Source: Spongiihabitans sp963422685 (lineage in GTDB: Bacteria > Pseudomonadota > Gammaproteobacteria > Arenicellales > Poriferihabitantaceae). Taken from it: a DNA stretch of 64,000 nucleotides. The stretch spans positions 2,294,001 to 2,358,000 of the forward strand of contig OY730442.1 in NCBI GenBank assembly GCA_963422685.1, in the 5' to 3' direction. Shown here piece by piece: positions 59,607 to 64,000 of this stretch. The notes under the pieces are model-generated. The model was not told the origin of the DNA. It ran no database searches and saw nothing but the letters and a program-made list of their open reading frames with translations. Position 1 is the stretch's first letter. Each line of letters opens with the position of its first letter. The position numbers and the translations under genes were made by a program.

Positions 59607-61505
59607 ATGCCTGAAATATCCCTTGCTGACGGTTCTGTCCGCGCATACGACAATCCATTAACCATCGCCGATGTGGCGGCTGATATCGGGCCTGGCCTGG
59701 CCAGGGCTGCGCTTGCCGGGAAGTTGAATGGTGAACTCGTGGATACCAGCACGCTGCTTGAGGATGACTGTAAATTAACGATCATTACGTCCAGGGATGA
59801 AGAAGGTCTGGCCGTGATTCGCCATTCCACCGCGCATCTGCTGGCGCAGGCGGTGAAACAGCTTTTCCCCCGGGCGCAGGTGACGATTGGTCCGGTTATC
59901 GAGAATGGGTTTTATTATGATTTTTCCTATGCGCCCGGATTTTCCGAACATGATCTGGCCGCCATCGAAAAACGTATGATGGAATTGGCCAGGGCGGATT
60001 ATCCGGTAGAACGATCAATAATGGCCCGGGATGATGCGGTGCGGTATTTTAAAAATCAGGGCGAGATGTATAAAGCCGAAATCATTGCCGGCATCCCGCA
60101 ACAGCAGGTGGTCTCCTTATATGGACAGAACGATTTCGTTGATTTATGCCGCGGGCCCCATGTGCCGAGCACGGGGCATCTGCGCGCATTCAAGTTAATG
60201 AAGATTGCCGGGGCGTATTGGCGCGGGGATTCGAAAAATGAAATGCTGCAACGAATTTATGGCACGGCATGGGTCGACAGGAAACAGTTGAAATCCTATT
60301 TGCTGCAACTCAAACAAGCGGAAAAACGTGATCACCGGAAGCTGGGAAAACAGTTGAATTTATTCCACATGCAGGAAGAGGCGCCGGGCATGGTGTTCTG
60401 GCATCCCAGAGGCTGGGCATTGTACCAGGTGTTACAGCAATATATGCGCACTGAACAACATAAACGAAATTACCGGGAAATCAATACTCCGCAGGTTGTG
60501 GACTTTTCCTTATGGCAGCGTTCAGGTCATGCGGACAAGTTTGGTGATGATATGTTTTCGGTGCAGTCAGAAGGGCGTGACTTTGCGCTGAAACCGATGA
60601 ATTGCCCGTGCCATGTCCAGGTATTTAATCAGGGGCTGAAAAGTTACCGCGATTTGCCTTTGCGATTTGCCGAGTTTGGGTCGTGTCATCGTAATGAACT
60701 GTCTGGTGCACTGCATGGCTTGATGCGGGTTCGCGGGTTTGTTCAGGATGATGGGCATATTTTTTGTACTGAAGATCAAATTCAAAGCGAAGTGGGCGAA
60801 TTTATTGATTTTCTCCATCATGTCTACCGGGAATTGGGCTTTACCGATGTCCTCTATCGTCTTTCTACCCGACCAGAGAATCGCGTTGGCGATGAACAAA
60901 ACTGGGATAAAGCCGAAGCCGCGCTGGCCCAGGCGCTGGATGATAAAAACCTGCCATGGAAAACGCTGCAGGGGGAAGGTGCGTTCTATGGCCCGAAGAT
61001 TGAGTTTTCGTTGCAAGACAGTATTGGCAGGATTTGGCAGTGCGGCACCATGCAGGTGGACTTTGCAATGCCGGGCCGGCTCGACGCGCAGTACGTAGCC
61101 GAAGACGGTGCTCGCAAAACCCCGGTGATGTTACACCGTGCATTGCTCGGTGCATTTGAGCGCTTCATCGGCATTCTGACCGAGCATTGGGAAGGAAAAT
61201 TCCCGGTCTGGCTTGCGCCTGTGCAGGCGATGGTGATGAATATTACGGACAAACAGGCGAAATACGTGGAGGGAATCGAAAACAACTTGAAAAAACAGGG
61301 GTTCAGGGTGGAATCGGACTTGAGAAACGAAAAGATCGGCTTTAAAATCCGCGAGCACACGTTGCAGCGCATCCCGTATCTGCTGGTTGCAGGGGAGCGG
61401 GAAGTTGCAACAAATTCCATAGCCGTTCGGACGCAGGGTGGAGAAAATCTTGGAACCATGCCTGTTGAGCAATTCATTACAGATTGTCTGGGTAGTGAGG
61501 CTTGA
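59607..61505 (+). CDS. thrS: Threonyl-tRNA synthetase
   Basis: 633 residues from ATG 59607, the start that gives the family N-terminus MPEISLADGSVRAYDNPLTI (TGS domain). An editing domain with HSTAHLLAQAVKQLFP and GFYYDFSY follows. The class II catalytic core has the zinc-binding Cys in KPMNCPCHVQVF, motif 2 FRFAEFGSCHRNE-like RFAEFGSCHRNELSG and motif 3 HRALLGAFERFIGIL. An anticodon-binding domain ends the protein. The frame is open upstream into the tRNA, which is not coding. It begins the thrS-infC-rpmI-rplT-pheS cluster; its stop is close to infC. Confidence 0.97.
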   Translation: MPEISLADGSVRAYDNPLTIADVAADIGPGLARAALAGKLNGELVDTSTLLEDDCKLTIITSRDEEGLAVIRHSTAHLLAQAVKQLFPRAQVTIGPVIENGFYYDFSYAPGFSEHDLAAIEKRMMELARADYPVERSIMARDDAVRYFKNQGEMYKAEIIAGIPQQQVVSLYGQNDFVDLCRGPHVPSTGHLRAFKLMKIAGAYWRGDSKNEMLQRIYGTAWVDRKQLKSYLLQLKQAEKRDHRKLGKQLNLFHMQEEAPGMVFWHPRGWALYQVLQQYMRTEQHKRNYREINTPQVVDFSLWQRSGHADKFGDDMFSVQSEGRDFALKPMNCPCHVQVFNQGLKSYRDLPLRFAEFGSCHRNELSGALHGLMRVRGFVQDDGHIFCTEDQIQSEVGEFIDFLHHVYRELGFTDVLYRLSTRPENRVGDEQNWDKAEAALAQALDDKNLPWKTLQGEGAFYGPKIEFSLQDSIGRIWQCGTMQVDFAMPGRLDAQYVAEDGARKTPVMLHRALLGAFERFIGILTEHWEGKFPVWLAPVQAMVMNITDKQAKYVEGIENNLKKQGFRVESDLRNEKIGFKIREHTLQRIPYLLVAGEREVATNSIAVRTQGGENLGTMPVEQFITDCLGSEA

Positions 61506-61600
61506 ATATCACAACAGGTGTGGCCGGAGCATTGCACCCGTCACCAGTCGGCATGGCCTGTTGTCTGGGGGCCAGGCTAACATTAGTTGAGGAAAAAGAT

Positions 61601-62119
61601 ATAGCAAGACAAAAGCAGATTTATATAAACGATCAAATTAAAAGCGATCCGGTACGGGTGATTGGCAGCGATGGCAGGCAATTGGGCATAATTTCACGCA
61701 GGGAAGCCCTGGATATTGCCGAACAGGCCAGCCTTGATCTTGTAGAGATTTCGCCCAACGCGAACCCGCCGGTGTGCCGCGTGATGGACTACGGAAAGTA
61801 TTTATATAGTCAAAGCAAGAAACGCCATGATGCCAAAAAGAAACAGAAACAGGTCACCGTTAAAGAGATCAAATTTCGTCCGGGAACGGATGTGGGTGAT
61901 TATGATATTAAAGTCAGAAAACTGACCGAGTTTCTCGAAGCGGGAAATAAAACAAAAGTCACCATGAGGTTTAGAGGTCGGGAAATGGCGCATAAGGAAC
62001 TCGGTCTGGTGATGCTGAATCGGGTTGAGAAAGACCTAGAAGAGATTGCTGAAGTAGAGCAGATGCCCGCACTGGAAGGTCGACAGATGGTAATGCTGCT
62101 GTCGCCCAAAAAGACCTGA
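61601..62119 (+). CDS. infC: Translation initiation factor IF-3, probable AUA start
   Basis: 172 residues if started at ATA 61601, with GAGG eight bases upstream. The following ARQKQIYINDQIKSDPVRVI matches the usual IF-3 beginning. The body has SLDLVEISPNANPPVCRVMD, KQVTVKEIKFRPGTDVGDYD, RFRGREMAHKELG and EGRQMVMLLSPK. IF-3 rejects non-canonical start codons, and infC itself starts with AUU or another rare codon in many bacteria, giving autoregulation; an AUA fits that logic. Alternatives are ATG 61553 or TTG 61502, both adding non-conserved residues. Confidence 0.93.
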   Translation: MARQKQIYINDQIKSDPVRVIGSDGRQLGIISRREALDIAEQASLDLVEISPNANPPVCRVMDYGKYLYSQSKKRHDAKKKQKQVTVKEIKFRPGTDVGDYDIKVRKLTEFLEAGNKTKVTMRFRGREMAHKELGLVMLNRVEKDLEEIAEVEQMPALEGRQMVMLLSPKKT

Positions 62120-62295
62120 GATAAGGCCGGAGCGGGACCAGAGCAAAGCCGGAGCGAATTTAACTCCCCGACAAAAATACATTAAATATTTGTATACAAG
62201 GCGAGAAGTAGTCCATTCCAGAACTACCATCGTCATTAGTTCATTGCAGTCACATGGTTATACAGACAAAAGCGGCTGAAATACTGGAGTAAAAG
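62120..62295. promoter_or_regulatory. Leader between infC and rpmI
   Basis: 176 bp without a gene. In relatives this region folds into the mRNA structure through which ribosomal protein L20 represses rpmI-rplT. I see AT-rich sequence with AAATATTTGTATAC but cannot prove the L20 site by eye. Confidence 0.4.
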
Positions 62296-62493
62296 ATGCC
62301 AAAACTTAAAACCAATCGGGGTGCTGGGAAGCGCTTCAAGCGCACAGCCACTGGAAAGTTCAAGCGCTCCCAATCGCATTTACGTCATATCCTGACCAAG
62401 AAATCCACCAAGCGGAAGCGCCATCTTCGTTCCGGGGCGTTGATTAATGCCGCGGACCAGGCCGCTGTCAGGCAACTGCTTCCATACGCCTGA
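62296..62493 (+). CDS. rpmI: 50S ribosomal protein L35 (bL35)
   Basis: 65 residues: PKLKTNRGAGKRFKRTATGK, SHLRHILTKKSTKRKRHLR and the C-terminal LINAADQAAVRQLLPY are standard for bL35. Very basic, full length. ATG 62296 follows GGAG by 9 bases. Between infC and rplT as always. Confidence 0.98.
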   Translation: MPKLKTNRGAGKRFKRTATGKFKRSQSHLRHILTKKSTKRKRHLRSGALINAADQAAVRQLLPYA

Positions 62494-62509
62494 ATCAGAG
62501 ATCAAGAAT

Positions 62510-62869
62510 ATGCCAAGAGTAAAAAGAGGGGTGACCGCAAAAGCCCGTCATGCAAAAGTATTGAAGCAGGCCAAAGGTTATCGTGGTGCGCGAAGTCGTT
62601 TATATAAAGTGGCCAGGCAGGCAGTGGATAAAGCGGGGCAATATGCGTATCGTGACCGCCGCCAGCGTAAACGCCAATTTCGCGCATTGTGGGTGGTGCG
62701 TATTAACGCAGAAGCGCGCAATAATGGAATGAGCTACAGCCGACTGATTGCCGGGTTGAACAAGGCGGCCGTCGCGCTGGACCGTAAAGTGCTGGCCGAT
62801 ATGGCGGTTAACGACAAACCCGCATTTGGTAAACTGGTAGAGCAAGCCAAACACGCCCTGGCAGGCTAA
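62510..62869 (+). CDS. rplT: 50S ribosomal protein L20 (bL20)
   Basis: 119 residues from ATG 62510: PRVKRGVTAKARHAKVLKQA, the YRGARSRLYKVARQAV helix, YRDRRQRKRQFRALWVVRIN and GMSYSRLIAGLNKA are diagnostic. It is an early assembly protein and, in relatives, the repressor of its own operon. Starts 16 bp after rpmI. Confidence 0.98.
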   Translation: MPRVKRGVTAKARHAKVLKQAKGYRGARSRLYKVARQAVDKAGQYAYRDRRQRKRQFRALWVVRINAEARNNGMSYSRLIAGLNKAAVALDRKVLADMAVNDKPAFGKLVEQAKHALAG

Positions 62870-62886
62870 ATATTTGTAGTATGTAA

Positions 62887-62912
62887 AAAGGCTTGTCAGG
62901 AGTCTTTGTTTT
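62887..62912 (+). terminator. Possible weak terminator or attenuator after rplT
   Basis: AAAGGCT-TGTCAGG-AGTCTTT followed by GTTTT gives a 7-bp stem with one G-T pair. It lies between rplT and pheS, where attenuation of pheST occurs in enterobacteria; no leader peptide rich in Phe was found. Confidence 0.45.
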
Positions 62913-62989
62913 CCGCAGAGGTCTGTGTCACCCCCAGTATCTGAATTCGGATTAGATCATAACTATCTGATTCAAAATAGTATCAAATT

Positions 62990-64000
62990 GTGCCTGATCC
63001 CCAACTAAACCTGGCCGAGCATTCTTTGGATCAGATCCGGTCGTCTGCCGGGAGCGCAATTGACCAGGCGCAGTCATTGTCAGATTTGGCAACCCTGCGT
63101 GTTCGATATCTGGGTAAAAAAGGCATGATCACCGCACAGCTAAAACGCATCGGCGGGCTGCCCCCTGAACAGCGCAAAGGATTTGGTCAGGAAGCGAACC
63201 TGATCAAAGCGCAGATTGTCCATTGGCTGGAAGAGAAACGTGAAAAACTCGAAGCATTGGCGATTGCCAGTCAGCTCGAAAATGAACGAATTGATGTGAC
63301 TCAACCGGGCAGGGGGCAGGTTGCCGGGACATTGCATCCGATTTCGCGCTCCCTCAATCGCATAGAAAACATTTTTGACCGCCTGGGATTTGATATTGCT
63401 ACCGGGCCGGAGATTGAAGATGATTTTCATAATTTTACAGCGCTCAACATTCCCGAAAACCACCCGGCACGGGCAATGCACGATACATTCTATATTGATG
63501 CAGGCATTGTGTTGCGCACCCATACCTCCACGGTGCAAATCCGTTATATGGAAAATCATGCACCGCCGATTCGAGTGATTGCGCCGGGCCGGGTGTATCG
63601 TTGCGATTCAGACGTCACTCATACCCCGATGTTTCATCAATTGGAATGTCTGGCGGTGGACAGGGCGATTACCTTTGCCGACCTGAAGGGTGTGCTAACC
63701 CATTTTATTCATGAGTTCTTCGAGCAGGATCTTCAACTTCGATTTCGGCCTTCTTATTTTCCATTTACAGAACCCTCCGCGGAATTAGACATTGGCTGCC
63801 TGTTTTGCCAAAGCAAAGGATGCCGGGTTTGCAGTCACAGCGGATGGCTGGAGGTATTAGGCTGCGGCATGGTTCACCCAGAGGTGCTGCGCCATGGCGG
63901 CATAGACGGCGAAAAATATACCGGGTACGCATTCGGCCTGGGGGTAGAGCGGCTAACCATGCTGCGCTATGGGGTGAACGACCTGCGCTTGTTTTTCAGT
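62990..64000 (+). CDS. pheS: Phenylalanyl-tRNA synthetase alpha subunit (last few codons beyond the window)
   Basis: 337 codons from GTG 62990 to the window edge; only about ten residues should be missing, since the sequence ends GVNDLRLFFS. The N-terminal coiled coil (VRYLGKKGMITAQLKRIGGL) precedes the class II core with HPISRSLNRIENIFDRLGF, GPEIEDDFHNFTALNIPENH, VYRCDSDVTHTPMFHQLE and FGLGVERLTMLRYG. A Cys-x2-Cys pair set (CLFCQSKGCRVC) in the core is known from many gammaproteobacterial PheS. No clear Shine-Dalgarno marks the start. Confidence 0.94.
   Translation, partial: MPDPQLNLAEHSLDQIRSSAGSAIDQAQSLSDLATLRVRYLGKKGMITAQLKRIGGLPPEQRKGFGQEANLIKAQIVHWLEEKREKLEALAIASQLENERIDVTQPGRGQVAGTLHPISRSLNRIENIFDRLGFDIATGPEIEDDFHNFTALNIPENHPARAMHDTFYIDAGIVLRTHTSTVQIRYMENHAPPIRVIAPGRVYRCDSDVTHTPMFHQLECLAVDRAITFADLKGVLTHFIHEFFEQDLQLRFRPSYFPFTEPSAELDIGCLFCQSKGCRVCSHSGWLEVLGCGMVHPEVLRHGGIDGEKYTGYAFGLGVERLTMLRYGVNDLRLFFS

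Noticed and set aside
61502..61600. IF-3 starting at TTG 61502 or ATG 61553
   Set aside because: The added residues are not conserved, the TTG overlaps thrS, and the best-placed Shine-Dalgarno serves ATA 61601.

Overview
This 64 kb window is chromosomal DNA from a gammaproteobacterium that I cannot place more precisely. The evidence is the order of its housekeeping blocks (nuoA-F, tpiA-secG-tRNA-Leu, murJ-ribF-lspA-ispH, a minor-pilin/pilY1 operon, rph-rdgB, coxBA-ctaG-coxC-surf1, thrS-infC-rpmI-rplT-pheS) and bacterial tRNAs with encoded CCA. It respires aerobically (complex I and an aa3-type cytochrome c oxidase) and builds type IV pili. Genes for quaternary amines, D-amino acids, agmatine-like ureas, sulfate esters and branched-chain amino acids suggest a scavenging marine or host-associated life; that last point is inference.

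Layout. 1-3662 (-): nuoF(partial)EDCBA. 3.9-7.0 kb: a queuosine-precursor transporter and a nucleotide-sugar dehydrogenase/epimerase pair lying between nuoA and tRNA-Leu. 7.1-8.4 kb (-): tpiA, secG, tRNA-Leu(GAG). 8.7-9.3 kb: a membrane-anchored protein of 11-residue repeats. 9.9-13.9 kb (+): murJ, ribF, lspA, ispH, without ileS or fkpB. 14.0-16.9 kb (-): a twice-frameshifted Fic gene, a trypsin-like lipoprotein and a small unknown. 17.2-24.6 kb (-): fimT-like, pilV, pilW, pilX, pilY1, pilE. 24.8-25.4 kb: tRNA-Thr(CGT) and a repeat array. 25.4-32.0 kb (-): an iPGM-Nudix fusion, rdgB, rph, an acetyltransferase, a ureohydrolase and a D-amino-acid-dehydrogenase-like gene. 32.2 kb (+): TauE. 33.3-39.3 kb: the cox cluster. 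39.4-46.9 kb: MFS/sulfatase, then an operon with a gamma-butyrobetaine-dioxygenase-like gene, an SDR, an MttB-like methyltransferase and a ketopantoate-reductase-like gene. 47.9-52.0 kb (-): a type I-like restriction-modification operon with a REP-associated transposase inside it. 52.4-54.3 kb: two truncated genes around a MITE. 54.4-59.2 kb (-): livKHMGF. 59.5-64.0 kb (+): tRNA-Val(GAC), thrS, infC, rpmI, rplT, pheS(partial).

The most unusual layer is repetitive and connects distant loci. Two copies of a MITE with 17-bp terminal inverted repeats (23.6 and 53.6 kb) keep the ribosome-binding site and first codons of an IS5-like transposase and contain a GTAGGGACAGG-type palindrome. The same palindrome lies inside the coding sequence of the transposase in the restriction operon. 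About 100-130 bp of that gene's interior also forms a tandem array behind tRNA-Thr, together with extra copies of the tRNA 3' end. One MITE sits at the pilV start inside a tandem duplication of the fimT/pilV junction; the other supplies the stop codon of a truncated dimethylglycine-dehydrogenase-like gene.

Several genes look recently broken by single events: fic (two frameshifts), the gamma-butyrobetaine-dioxygenase-like gene (amber at codon 17), the nuclease domain of the restriction-methylation gene (amber plus frameshift) and a sugar isomerase remnant. TAG is also an ordinary stop here (nuoA, secG, lspA), so these ambers are read as mutations, or possibly sequencing errors, and not as recoding.
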